From Mytilus galloprovincialis (taxonomy: Eukaryota > Mollusca > Bivalvia > Mytilida > Mytilidae), in NCBI RefSeq assembly GCF_965363235.1, contig NC_134838.1, forward strand, positions 2,609,001-2,673,000: 64,000 nt of DNA, read 5' to 3'. Shown here piece after piece: positions 21,591 through 33,239 of the stretch. The position numbers and the translations under genes were made by a program. The notes under the pieces were generated by a model. The model saw only the letters and a list, made by a program, of their open reading frames with translations. It ran no database searches and had not been told where the DNA came from. Each line of letters starts with the position of its first letter. Position 1 is the stretch's first letter.

Positions 21591-22355
21591 TAATAATGTG
21601 ATAAAAGTATGATGCAAGTAATATTTAAATTTCCACTTTGGTTTCCGGAAGAATGGTGTAAATATGTATTACATTTATTGTTGAGTTGCTGTCTCATTGA
21701 AATGTACTAAATCAGGTTGTATCATGACATTTTGGTAGACACCCATTTAACGCATCGATATCCGATACTAATCGATACAAATGTAATTTAAAGCATAGAA
21801 TATTTTCTTTTTCATTTAGAATTTATCATAGATATAGGAAGATGTGGTGTGAGTTCATTTTTCAGTTCTGAAAATCATAATACATCATTTTTCGTTGTTT
21901 TCTGTAACCAACACCGAATTAATAACGTCGTAAAACGTCATACAGAAGTTTTGTGACAGGACCCCTTTGAGGATTCATATACTAAGTGTTTTTTTGTTTA
22001 ATAATATAATCAAGATTGTCCGAATGAATGCCGTTCAAATGTTTCAGATTAGGAGGCACGTTTGCTTTGTACATTAGTTACGTCAAAAAGTGATTATTTG
22101 CAAATAATAAGAAAAAAACCAGTAGTTATAATGTAACAAGTTTTATAAATAAAATAACCAACGAATTTACGAACTTTTTAGGAAATGATGTCCAAATTGT
22201 CCACCATCATCATAATACAAAGATCAAAATTATTTTCATTTATCAAACTGATAAACAAATAACTACCGAGAAGAAAGGCCCATGGTTTGTATTATTCTAA
22301 CAAGATAAAAAAAAAAAACTAAACGATTTGATGTTTTTAATAATAAAAAAAATAT
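21591..22355. other. Gene-free AT-rich spacer
   Basis: I see no gene, RNA or repeat structure that can be supported between the split retroelement tail and the motif array. Confidence 0.4.
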
Positions 22356-22570
22356 GTGTGGACTTTAACGGTGCTTTTTTGTGGACTTTGGCGGAACTTG
22401 TTATTTTGGACTTTAACGGCGTTTTCTTGTGGACTTTAGAGGAGGTCATTTTGTGGACTTTAGCGGAAAGTTTGTGGACTTTAGCGGCGTTGTGGACTTT
22501 AGCGGAGATTTGTTATGGACTTTAGCGGTGTTGTGGACTTTAGAGGAATTTTGGACTTTAACGGTGCCAC
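22356..22570 (-). repeat. Array of GGACTTTAGCGG motifs, inverted copy of 4285-4496
   Basis: Near-identical reverse complement of 4285-4496, with the ten 12-mers in the same order and with the same spacers from GTGGCACCG inwards. Flanking sequence differs outside the array, so the array itself is the mobile or duplicated unit. Overlapping frames read WTLAE- and VDFSG-type repeats but have no independent support as protein. Confidence 0.8.
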
Positions 22571-24475
22571 AAGGCGGATTTATCATCATTAAAAAGATTA
22601 ATTTCAAAATCCGAGTCCTAACCAATGAGCAATATCGACAATTGCATGGATATTCAAAGATTATTACAGAATTTATATATCAGCTACACCTTTAAAACAT
22701 CAAAAGACTTTCACCAAATTCCGTACAAGGTACTCACTTTTCTTCTTAGCTGCATATATATACATATCAATAGGAAATTCCTACTTGTGTTTAAATTAGC
22801 GACCTTTAAATAGTTAAAGCACTCACTCTTCATTTAAACTGTATCATCAAATACATATTATACCAATTCAATTCAAATCAAACAGGATTTACTTATTCCA
22901 ACTAACTCATCTTTGATAAAGATAACAGGATCTTTAACCTAGGCACTACAAAATCGATTAATGAAGACACGAAATAAATCAGGAAGTTCAACTCATACGT
23001 CGGTAAACTATAAATTGACAATCATAAGACAAAATCAATTTGACTTCTCAATTTTAGACTATTACCATTAAATCAAAGTTGTTTTTTTTTATCCTTAAGT
23101 TGAACTTCCTTATTTGCCTAATGGGTCTTTACTGTATATAAATATATATAATTTATAGATTTGAATAAATACTGAAGTCACCGGCTTGTTTAACCTCGAT
23201 CATTCATCCATGCTCTTTTCCTTACAGTACCACATTGTTTAACCTGGATCATTACATCCATGCTCTTTTCCTTACCACATTTTTTACTAAAACGATCAAA
23301 TTCATTAATAAATATCTACAATATACAATATTCGTCCATTATAGTAAGGTTGAAGGTTGGTACATTTAAACATTTAACATCAATTCTCTGTAATAATAGA
23401 CCAAATATGAAAAATTTTGACCAGATTATTTTTTTTTTCGATTACTTTTTTTAAAGTTGAAATGGTCCAAACTAACAGTCAAATTAAAAAAAAATCAATA
23501 AAAAATCTGACTAGTCTGGTTGCCATGGAAACCACGTGACATCATATGCATATATTTGTATAGCAAGGAGAAATGGCTAATATAACCAGGAAGATTTGGA
23601 CAATTGGGACTTAGAAATAAATCAAGTTCAGACAATATATTTTAAGTGCTAAAGTGACAATTTGTTAATCCGTCTATCTAACCTTTTATATTTCTTTGTG
23701 TTTAATTAATTCTATTGTTAAATATATGTTTGTCGTAATGGAATGCACTCTGACGTTGGACAATAATCCTTTTCTATAGTAACTGTTTTTTATATATGCT
23801 GTTGTATGTTATTTTGTAGTCAGTTTTAGGTCTTAGGTCTGGTACTGTCCGGACCTTGCTAATAAAGTTTAAAGTATTGGTATTCCGTCTTGAATCACTA
23901 TAACACGGAAAACTCCCGGTTATACGAACATTGTATTTTATGGTAAAAATGAGATAAAGCATATCATTTTTTGTTATTTTCATGAGTATAAGAGAAGATT
24001 TCGATCATTTAAATTGCTAACCGACAAATTTTTCGAATAAAAACAGTTTTTTGGTACATAAGGTGGTCCACTTAACACAAAAATCGGCATGATTTTTGCT
24101 GTTTTTTGTCATTTTTTACATCTGATTTTACCGAAAACGCAGAAATCCTCACATAAAAGACTATAAAATATAAAATTATGGATGTTTTGTCAACAAAATG
24201 CTGCAAAGAAATTCTTGGGTAAATGTTGCAGAAAGTTGCCAATAGAGGAATATTAGTCATTGTAATTTACCCTGAAATTCCCCCTTTTTTAGGTTCTATT
24301 TGTAAATAAATATTTCATATGAATATTTTCATGATAAAATAGTCCTTTCTTATGAAAACAACTATTTTTAGATGTATTGTGGGTAATTATATCATATTAC
24401 ATATTCCAGCAATTAAACATTTCATGCTCAAACTAATCTGGATGTAATTTCGAAAAATGAGTTATTTCCCTTTTT
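22571..24475. other. Gene-free AT-rich region
   Basis: No supportable gene. At 23160-23280 the words 'TTGTTTAACCTGGATCATTAC' and 'CCATGCTCTTTTCCTTAC' occur twice (short tandem duplication). At 23519-23532 there is GTTGCCATGGAAAC next to CACGTG, resembling an RFX X-box beside an E-box, with no gene nearby to regulate. Confidence 0.4.
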
Positions 24476-24477
24476 TG

Positions 24478-25066
24478 AAAGGAGTAGGTCCAGTAAGACC
24501 CCTTTTTGACCCCAAAATATAGCAGTATTATCAGATTGTAAAAACTTTTAGTTATTTATTGGACAGTAGAATGCTTCTGCTACATAAATATGGGCTGTTT
24601 TTGACAATACAATGCACATATATCGGGTACTAACACCATTAAGTCATGCTAAATTACTGAAATCTTCACAATTCTATCATTTTAGTTAAATTTTAGACGG
24701 TTTTCGTGTAAAACGAAAGTGGCCGCATTTGTGTTCATCCTTAATATTGAAATGTAAGCTGTATTTTATGGTAATACATAACATATATAAAGGTTGAGAA
24801 TGAACACGGATGCGGCCACTTTCATTTTTGACAAAAACCATCCGAAAAGTGACATTTTTCGGCATATTTGGTAGATTTTTCATATTTGAGCTTGAATTGG
24901 ATTGTTTTTAATGACTTAATCAGTTAAAATCTTTCACATAAACTAATTGATTCAAATGAAATAGACACTTAAGTGTTTAAAAAGGGGTCAAAATCTTTCG
25001 TCAAATGAGCCTGAAATTTGAGGCCAAAATCGGTTCTTACCGGACCTACTCCTTTTCATTCAAGAG
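24478..25066. mobile_element. Nested inverted-repeat element (AAGGAGTAGGTCC ends)
   Basis: The left end GAAAGGAGTAGGTCCAGTAAG is matched by the right end CTTACCGGACCTACTCCTTTTC in inverted orientation. Inside, GTGGCCGCATTTGTGTTCAT and ATGAACACGGATGCGGCCAC form a second inverted pair. The overall length is about 590 bp without coding capacity. It is probably a MITE or fold-back element; I could not define a target duplication. Confidence 0.6.
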
Positions 25067-25659
25067 ATAGAGAAAAAAAACTTTAGCAGCAATAAAATTT
25101 AGGAGACAACTTGATTATACTATTTCTGGATCACTTTTCCTCACTAGACCGCTGTCTTAAGTATTGGCGGAAAAGAAATTAGCAAATGAAAAAATTGATA
25201 TATTTTATCTTTAACCAACAACTTTAAAAAAAAAATTATTAGAAAATAATTATTAGTTTTAAATTAAAGGGTAATAAATAATGTTGATATTATAACTGCT
25301 TTGCAACAAAAAATAAGTAAAAAAAATATAACTATGTTTTATACATAAAATATATAACCGGTAAAATCATTATTTGCTTTGAAGGAGCTGATTCGAAGTT
25401 TCACGGTTTCATACTAAAAAAGTTCAAAGGCAAATCCCGTAAACTTTTATATAAATACGGAGTACTTCAGATATTTATTTTAATACTGCAAATACATACG
25501 TTTGAATATGAGCAAAAGAAAAAAATTTACCAATGCAAAACTACAGTGCCCAGTTTCATCCTAAATGTAACAAAGAAGATGTGGTATGATTGCCAATGAG
25601 ACAACTGTCCATAAGAGACCAGAAATAAAATCACTAATAAATTATGTTATCTATATTAA

Positions 25660-26440
25660 AAGAGGGACGAAAGATACCAAAGGGACAGTCAAACTCATAA
25701 ATCTAAAACAAACTGACAACGCCATGGCTAAAAATGAAAAAGACAAACAGAAAAACAATAGTACACATGACACAACATAGAAAACTAAAGAATAAACAAC
25801 ACGAACCCCACAAAAAACTAGGGGTGATCTCAGGTGCTCGGGAAGGGTAAGCAGATCCTGCTCCACATGTGGCACCCGTCGTGTTGCTTATGTGATTACA
25901 AATCCGGTAAATAGTCTAATTCGGTAGGTCACATTCATGAAAGGTAAGGGGGTTGTAGTTACGACGTAAGGAACATATCCGATATCATTTGTGAAACGGT
26001 TATTCCATAACGGTCAACCAACTCGTGATGGCATCCGTAAAATTTACGAAGGGATGATTTCAACTTCACCATTTGGAACTCTTGGTTTAATAGCTTCCTT
26101 GTAAGCAGTAACCCTCTATCAAGAAAATAATGATAGGAAATGCAAGCACGGGGATATCGTATAAATTGGGAGATATATACCCCGTATGCAGGTGCTGCTG
26201 GAATGTTGCTACTTAGAAATGGAAAGTTCACCAATTGGAAAGCTGAAATCATCTCTTTTGTCGTAAAGTTTTGTTTTCAACCGACCTTCATTGTCAATTT
26301 CTAGATGTAAGTCAAGATATGAAGCCGACTTAACTGTATCTGTAGTATCCTTTATCTCCAATTCGATGGGATAGATGCGTTCCACATAGTCACCAAATTT
26401 TGAATTGTTTAGTGAAAGAACGTCATCTATAACGCATCAA
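25660..26440 (-). pseudogene. RT retroelement fragment with family B tail (Penelope-like, provisional)
   Basis: Reading the minus strand from 26440: an RT catalytic-like IDDVLSLNN, then YPIELEIKDTTDT, LDLHLEIDNEG and TKLYDKRDD. After a frameshift come VNFPFLSSNIPAAPAYGVYI, TRKLLNQ, SLRKFYG and HHELVDRYG, and then the family B tail down to 25660. The same protein, in better shape, is at 37305-37673 (plus). Multiple frame changes make it a dead 5'-truncated copy. The Penelope-like label is based on the RYIDD and FLDL/YLDL pattern only. Confidence 0.7.
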
Positions 26441-26639
26441 ATAATAGTTTAAATTTTTGTTAAAATCATTTTGTTATCACAAGTTATGGAACTGTTAACA
26501 AAGGAAATTTACTTATTTGATAAAAAAAAAAAAGATGCTCCGCAGGGCGCAGCTTTATACGACCGCATAGGCTGAACCCTGAACGGTTGGGGCAAGTATG
26601 GACACAACATTCAAGCTGGATTCTCCTATAACAGATTTA

Positions 26640-27970
26640 AGAAGAATTGGTACGAGTGCCAAGGAAACAACTCTCCATCCAAGTCACAATTTGTAAAAAG
26701 AAAAAACTATTTAAAGTACGGTCCTCAACACTGCGTTTGTAATTTCTTAAATGTTTGAGAGATTATGCACTTGGCAAAGGATGTACAAATACATTTTCTC
26801 AAACATACATTATTTCTTGGGATCTAAACATATTTCAGCATGAACAATTTCGAAAGGTAATATTTCATTGTCCTAAGTTTATAAAACCCTAACACATCAG
26901 TTGGAGCTATAACTCCAAAATAATTATGGATTCCATTAGGTACTACGCTCGAACATAGGCTAAACGAAAAGGAGTTGAACTGGACACTTTGTTATAATAG
27001 GTCAAAACAATCAGGTCTCATAATTGGAAAAACTGTGTGAATGATCGAGTCCATTTTCAGAGAAACTGTAAAAAGTCTATCATCTCTTCATGATAAATGT
27101 GTTGTTATTCCTGCGGATAAACAGCTTTCAAATAATGTTGTTTTCTGTATATAAATCGTACTTATACGAGAGTCTTGTAAAATAATTAGGAATAATTAGG
27201 TTAATTCCCCATACAAAAACATATCATTTGACCAGGATAATATTTTGACGAGTCATAATTCGATCGTGGCTATAATTCGGAGGAATTTCCGTGTTTGTGT
27301 TGGATACACAAGCATTAGAAAATTTCGTACAAAGACCGTTTTATTGCCGGCTCATCTGCATTTTTTAAAAAGGAATTGTCAATTTTAATTAAAAAAAATT
27401 CTGTTCACAGTTAAAAGGAAAGAAAAAAATATCATCTCCGGGGAAAGTCTTCAATCAAATGGCAAAATCAAAAGCTCAAACACCTAAAACGAATGGATAA
27501 CAACTGTCATATTCTTGTTTTGATACAGGTATTTTCGTATGAAGAAAATGACGGACTGAACCTGGAATTATAGCTTTTACTTCTCATTTGTATGACATTC
27601 GCATACAATTCCATTAAATTAACAACAATGTGTGAACAAAAAAAAACAGACAGTGAAACTGTTTCATCGCATAGTTGTATTAACCGTACATGGATTCTAA
27701 CAAATTTTAAAGAACTTGTGAGTGGATTTAATATTTCTCTAAAAGTAAAATCTATCAAAGTGAAAATTCGTCTAAATAAATAATCCAAAATGCTTTTCAA
27801 ATAAAAATGGTAGCTAACGCTGTACATGTATTGCTTTGGAATACCAAACTACATTCCATTACACCAATATATCAACTTCATCTGAATATGGGATATACAT
27901 TTCAAACTCACGAGTATTCAAGAGCTTGCAGTAACTGTCACATGTTGGACCTTGATTGGGATAACGAAGA
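26640..27970 (+). pseudogene. Highly degenerate RT retroelement remains
   Basis: 26640-26740 has family A tail words (CAAGGAAACAACTCTCCATC). 27060-27140 reads SLSSLHDKCVVIPADK, a motif that precedes the RT core in mussel elements of this type. 27850-27950 reads YGIYISNSR, a decayed form of YGVYISQLIR. Nothing between is open for long. The 106-codon minus frame (27507-27827) has no recognisable domain. Confidence 0.4.
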
Positions 27971-28127
27971 TTTGATCTGATTTGATTTATATATATAAAA
28001 AAAAATCAGTGGGAGCAAAAAGTTTCAGTTTCACAAACGAAAAATGCACTTATGAACAATCTGATAGTAACCAAACTTCACATTTGGGCTATACCTACAT
28101 GTATCAGCTGCTTATACTTTTTTCAAT

Positions 28128-29295
28128 ATGTTATGGTTGCAGATGAATAACAGTGAAATAAGCAGTACCAATTCTCCTGCAAACATTACAAATTCAGAAG
28201 AACTGTTACGGACATTGAACGATAAGCTTGCCTTACGATATCTACCGGTGATTATCTACATGTTCGTACTTATATTTACCGGTTTATTTGGGAATGTTCT
28301 CGTTATTATTGTGTATGTTCGAAAGAAAACAAAATCTTCACTCGACTTCTTTATTATTAATTTAGCCGCGTTGGATCTATTGACGGTTGTTATCGGTATG
28401 CCGACGGAAATTTCCGATCTTCGGTATCCTATTATGTTTAACGCACCTATTGCTTGTAAGGCACTACGAACAGTAGAATCGTTGTCTATAAACAGTTCAA
28501 TAGTTACGTTAACGGCAGTATTTAGCTATTGATAGACACAACCGGATATGTAGATATGGTAAACAAATGACAATACAAAATACGAAACGAATTTGCATTA
28601 TAGCTATTGCAGTGGGAATTGTTACTTGTTGACCGGCAGCCATTGTTCTGGGGACGAATACTAAAGATATTGGAATTCCTGGTATTTCGGGGGTGGATTG
28701 TTCTACGGACGATTCAATGAAGGGTACAATATATCCCCTTCTTTACTATGGATTATTGTTTCTTTATTGTGTTGTCTGTATTGTATTTTTCACTGTTATT
28801 TACACTAAAATCATTCTGTTTATCAGAAACCAAAGGAAGAAAGGAAATATTTCAAAACCTAACTCGTAGAAAATAAATGAACCAAAGTATTCGTCGGGCG
28901 AAACATCTTTTACAGATATCGGAAATGATCACGATTGTGACAAGGAAAAACAAAGACATAAAGTTCTAACAGACCGTGGTAATCAAAAGTTAGAAGAGAA
29001 GAAATCTACACATACTATTCGTGCTAAAACTACTTTAATGCTAGGGATAGTAACTGTTGTTTTAGTTCTCAGATTTTTTCCTTTTCTTACTGTGATGGTA
29101 CTTAGAAATATCATCATAAATTTTGAGGATATTTTGTCTGAACCAGCAGACGTATTTTATCAGTTCTGTTTAAAATCCTATTTCATCAATAATTATGTGA
29201 ATCCTATCATCTATAGTTTTTTTAATGTTCAGTTCAGAAGAGACATTATAAAATTATTTTCAAAAATAACCAGATGTTGTAGAACACAATCTTGA
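28128..29295 (+). pseudogene. Rhodopsin-class GPCR pseudogene (paralogue of 34518-35666)
   Basis: The start through TM3 is open (135 codons). A one-base insertion near 28521 shifts the frame, giving TGA at 28530-28532 just where the DRY motif should follow. In the shifted frame there are also TGA at 28630-28632 (replacing the TM4 Trp of the intact copy) and TAG at 28867-28869 in loop 3. The TM6-TM7 part (29038-29295) is open again and keeps the NPIIYSF motif. Similarity to the intact gene is high throughout, so inactivation followed a local duplication. The upstream 'ATGCACTTATG' and 'CTGATA' words are also shared with 34.4 kb. Confidence 0.9.
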
Positions 29296-29599
29296 TATCC
29301 AGCAATAAGTACATTTTTTTTGTACATAGCTCAAAAAGGTACGCTTCGAACTATTTGCCAGTAAGAGAATTACCTGATGTATATAAATTATTTACCTGGA
29401 ACTAATATCTTACTTCAGTCAAGAAGTTGTGATTATCAGAAAAAAAAATCGGAAGAAGCTGTTTGTGGATTATAAAACTAGATTCATAAAAATGATTATA
29501 GAATAGTGATGTGAATGGTATTTAAACTCAAAATAATCAAATGTTTTATAAAAAAAAAAAAAAAGCTTGACAAAAATTTAAATCGGTTTAATTTAATTG

Positions 29600-30270
29600 A
29601 AAAATTTAACAACACTTACCGTTATCGTGATGATATTTTTCTTTAAATAATAAAGAATTTTCTGAATATAATGCCCAAAGGAACCTACTTTAAACAAAAA
29701 TTGGTTAACGGTAATAACTGTCCTTTCCTAGATTTAGATATGTGGGATTTACACGGGAAACTCCATACTAAAATTTACGACAAAAGGGACGATTTTCGTT
29801 CCCTATTGTTAATTATGCCTTTTTGATTGTGATGTTCCTTTGATACTATCTTACGGAGTTAATATTTCGCTAGTTCGCTATGCCCGTGTCTGTTGTGACG
29901 CTTTTAGTTTTAACGAACGGAAACTATGAAATACTGGTATATTGTTAAGCCAGGAATTTCGTTACAACAAATTATTTAAAAACTTTACTAAATTCTTACA
30001 TTGATATAAAGATTTGGTTTTGAAGTTTAGTTGTACCCGTAGAAAACTTATTTCAAACGGGATAGCACATCCTCATTTTTACGGAAATGTTGTTTACCGT
30101 GCCAAGATATTAAGAAACAATCCTGGTAAACTTATCGATCCTTTAATTAAACTTATTATATTCTAAAAGGTTATCAATTCAACACTGTAATTAGATCAAT
30201 GGATATTGTTTTATTGATAATAATATTAATTTTGTTATCCGTAAATTAAAAGCAAACTAAATACTATTGT
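29600..30270 (+). pseudogene. Degenerate RT retroelement fragment
   Basis: Readable pieces are FNNTYRYRDDIF (RT active-site region with a substituted first Asp context), NCPFLDLDMW, GKLHTKIYDKRDDF and ARVCCDAFSF. Frameshifts and stops separate them. This resembles the family of 37305-37673 but is a distinct subfamily. It leads into the family A tail at 30270-30810. Confidence 0.6.
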
Positions 30271-30810
30271 TATATACATATACACATTCATGGATCTACA
30301 ATATGTCGGTACATGTATCTTGGCATTGCACAATGTCATGTTTTCTCTGACTGTATATGACGTCTTTACACTAAATCCATTGGATATTGGATGTGTACTA
30401 ATTGACAATTTAGGCTTAGATGCATGAAAGTTTATTATTACTTGTTAGTTTGAACTAGCTGTCAGTAACTTCGAGTACTCTCAGAACAGTGTCTTTTCGT
30501 TGTTGGGATATACAAGTACCCGGTAACGTCCACTCAGTGTTTTTCTATTTGTATCAATCTAATAAGTTGAGACTTTTTCAACTAATTTTTAGATCGTTTT
30601 TATGTTGTACTGTTAAACCTGTTGAAGTTTTCTCGTTTGAATTGTTTTACATTGGTCATTTCGGGACCTCTTATAGCTAACTATGCGGTATGGGATTGGC
30701 TAATTGTTGACCAAACGGTGACCTATAGTTGTTAAATTCTGTGTCATTTAGTCTCTTGTGGAGAGTTGTTTCAATTTCAATCATACTATATCTTCTTTTT
30801 ATATCACATA
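30271..30810 (+). repeat. Family A retroelement tail, long copy
   Basis: This is the longest tail in the window: 'CATGGATCTACAATATGTCGG', 'AGTGTCTTTTCGTTGTTGGG', 'GTTGAGACTTTTTCAACT', then 'TCTCGTTTGAATTGTTTTAC', 'ACTATGCGGTATGGG', 'GTGACCTATAGTTGTTAA' and the terminus 'CATACTATATCTTCTTTTTAT'. Its position directly after RT remains links the free-standing tails elsewhere to this retroelement family. Confidence 0.7.
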
Positions 30811-30859
30811 AGTTATATGATCTTTTTTTGATTTTGTAATAACAATGCAAATATTTGTC

Positions 30860-31315
30860 ATTTATCCTCGCCTGGTTGCCTTATTTTTAGCGTACACAAG
30901 TTTTTAAAATCCTCGTCCGGTAGGCTTATGTTCAGCGTACAAAGGTATTACAAATCCTCGTCTGGTTGTCGTGTTTAAGCGTACAAAAGTATTAATAAAT
31001 GCCTTGCTTTGATGTCTTGTAAATTGCGTACATATGTATTAAAAATTAACGTCTGTTTTTTGCGTTTTAGCGTATAAAAGCTTTTAAAATTCTGGTTTGG
31101 TTGCCTTCAGTTAAGTGTGATAAAGTTTTCAAAAAACCTTGTCTAGTTGTGGTGGTGTATTAGTGTACACACGTACAAACGTAATACAAAAGACTTGTCT
31201 GGTTGCCTTGTGTTTATTGTACAAAAGTATTAAAATTCTCGTTTGATGGTCTCGTGTTTAGCGTACTTGAATATTAAAAACTCTTGGCTGATCGCCGTGA
31301 ATTAGTGAACAAAAG
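30860..31315. repeat. Satellite, about 56 bp x 8, beside the GPCR pseudogene
   Basis: Diverged units of the form (T)CCTCGTCTGGTTGCC..TGTTTAGCGTACAAAAGTATTAAAA. One similar unit (TTTTGTCTGGTTGTGTTGGTCTTTCAGTCGTACAAAAGT) sits at 35948-35990, the equivalent place downstream of the intact GPCR. The array therefore probably grew after the gene duplication. Confidence 0.7.
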
Positions 31316-32731
31316 TTGTTTTTTTAAATCACAACTAAACTGATTTTACAAACATGATAATTTTCTTCAGATTATGTGCTAAAACTTGTAATTTCATTTT
31401 GAACAGTCGCTGAGAGGTTTTGATTTGTAATATCATGATGCATATTTATTCTATATCTTATCTTAGCCTTAAATGTATATACAAGCTATGGTCTCTCATA
31501 AAAAGTAAAATCACAAAAATACTGAAAAAATCAAAACGGAAAGTCAATAATCAAAAGTCAAAATCAAAAGCTCAATTAAACAAATCAAACGATCGGCCAA
31601 CAACCGTCATATATATATTCCTGACTTAATACAGGCATTTTTCTTATGTAGAAAATGGTGGATAACATCTGGTTTTATAAACCTGTATACATGTAGATTT
31701 GCTCATGCGTTAAAGTGTAAAGTTACGAATGCATTTTTATTCGTTCATTGCTATTTCAGAGTTCAATCTATTTGTGTTATATCTTTGTAACTTCCTTACG
31801 GATTTCTATGTTATGGCCCGACCTGTTTGTTAAATTCATAAAACACTTCAAATTTTCTTTGTTTTGTTCATGTGGTTTATCAGGAATCGTTAGCTGATAA
31901 CACATTTTAAAAACTATAAAGGCGAAATTTTGATTCGATTGCGTTAATCTTTTTTTTTTTTTTTATTAAAAAAAATGTTTATCAAAGATCAAACATGCTA
32001 CATTAATCTGTACATTACATCTTTTGTTATTAAAACGTCTTCATCCATAGAAAGGTACCTAGTCAATACATGTAGTTGCTAATATAAAGTTTTTAACAAG
32101 TGGTGAACACAAAGTATTCTTCAATAAACAGGTTTCTATATAATATGTCAAGCTCTAACCATTCTGCGTTGAAGATGTATTGAATAAGACAGAGACAACC
32201 AAATTTGCTATCTTTACAAATTTCTTTAAGAAAAATATCGAGCATCCACAATAAATATCTATATTTGTAATACATTTGTCAAGAATAATATATGAAAAAG
32301 AAGACAACACTTTATTTAATACATACGTCCAAAGCTCTTTTCTGGATTTACTTTCATCAGGAACGCTCGTAACCGAATATATGAAAGCCAATTGTAAATT
32401 TTAAAAAAAATGATCTCTGAATGTACAAGTCGATATGTTTTGAAGACTGAAATTTATGTGTTGGAGAACATATACAAACACTCCTAAATATTTTGCTGAT
32501 CAGAAGATAGATAGACGGCGATGTTGACACATAGGTTTCATTTTACGACTTAATCTCTCAAAATTGTTAGCCATGTATATTTACAATCTTACTACGTACA
32601 ACATGCAATAATGCAGATGTTTTCTACAGAAAGCTCTCAATGATATTTTTTTTAAAAATGTAACCACCAAATCATAAAGAGTTCTAATGTTCATTATCAT
32701 CTTACATGAAATATATATTAGTTTATATATA
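31316..32731. other. Gene-free AT-rich region
   Basis: No supportable gene or RNA. The short minus frames at 32093-32391 have no recognisable domain. Confidence 0.4.
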
Positions 32732-32746
32732 TAAATAAGTATCACT

Positions 32747-33221
32747 ATTTAATGAGTGTGTATAGACTCACTCACGTGGCAAGATTAAGGGGTCATGATC
32801 CGTTCCTGTATTGTACGTCGGATCATATTAGTTTTTTACTTTCCTGCGTTACCGCAGGAAGTTCTGTTGAGACCATCTCATGTCTACCCTGAGTGGCCGG
32901 TTCTGAATTGGTACCAGTTCGAGCTTAACTGTTTGTTGATCTAGAAATTGTTAAATTGTTAATCTTTACTCCCCTGAAACCAGGGGGTGATGCGAATAAG
33001 ACCCGACGTATTTGGGGATCATGGCCCTCGTTCTCTTTAGGATTTAACCTGGAGGAACTTGAGCATCCATTGCTACCAATGGTGCACAGATTTGTCAGTT
33101 AAATCAATCATGTCGGCATTCTGTTATCATGTCAGACCTTGTCATTCAAAGTGAACTGTGGCCGTTAATTCCACATAAATTGCTTGTTTGTTATGCTTTG
33201 CCTTAAACTTGATTCTTTAAT
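32747..33221. mobile_element. 475-bp insertion flanked by 15-bp direct repeats
   Basis: TAAATAAGTATCACT occurs perfectly at 32732-32746 and 33222-33236, as expected for a retrotransposition target duplication. The insert is clearly more GC-rich than its surroundings. It contains a hairpin CCTGCG-TTAC-CGCAGG (about 32843), an inverted pair ATGATCCG...CGGATCAT (32800-32825), CCCCTGAAACCAGGGG and no long reading frame. I do not recognise it. A SINE, a LINE 3' end or a retrocopied non-coding RNA are all possible. Confidence 0.65.
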
Positions 33222-33239
33222 TAAATAAGTATCACTGTA

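Noticed and set aside
22328..22695. WTLAE/VDFSG repeat peptides
   Set aside because: They are translations of the irregular GGACTTTAGCGG motif array in two overlapping frames; the inverted copy at 4.3 kb does not keep them as a protein.
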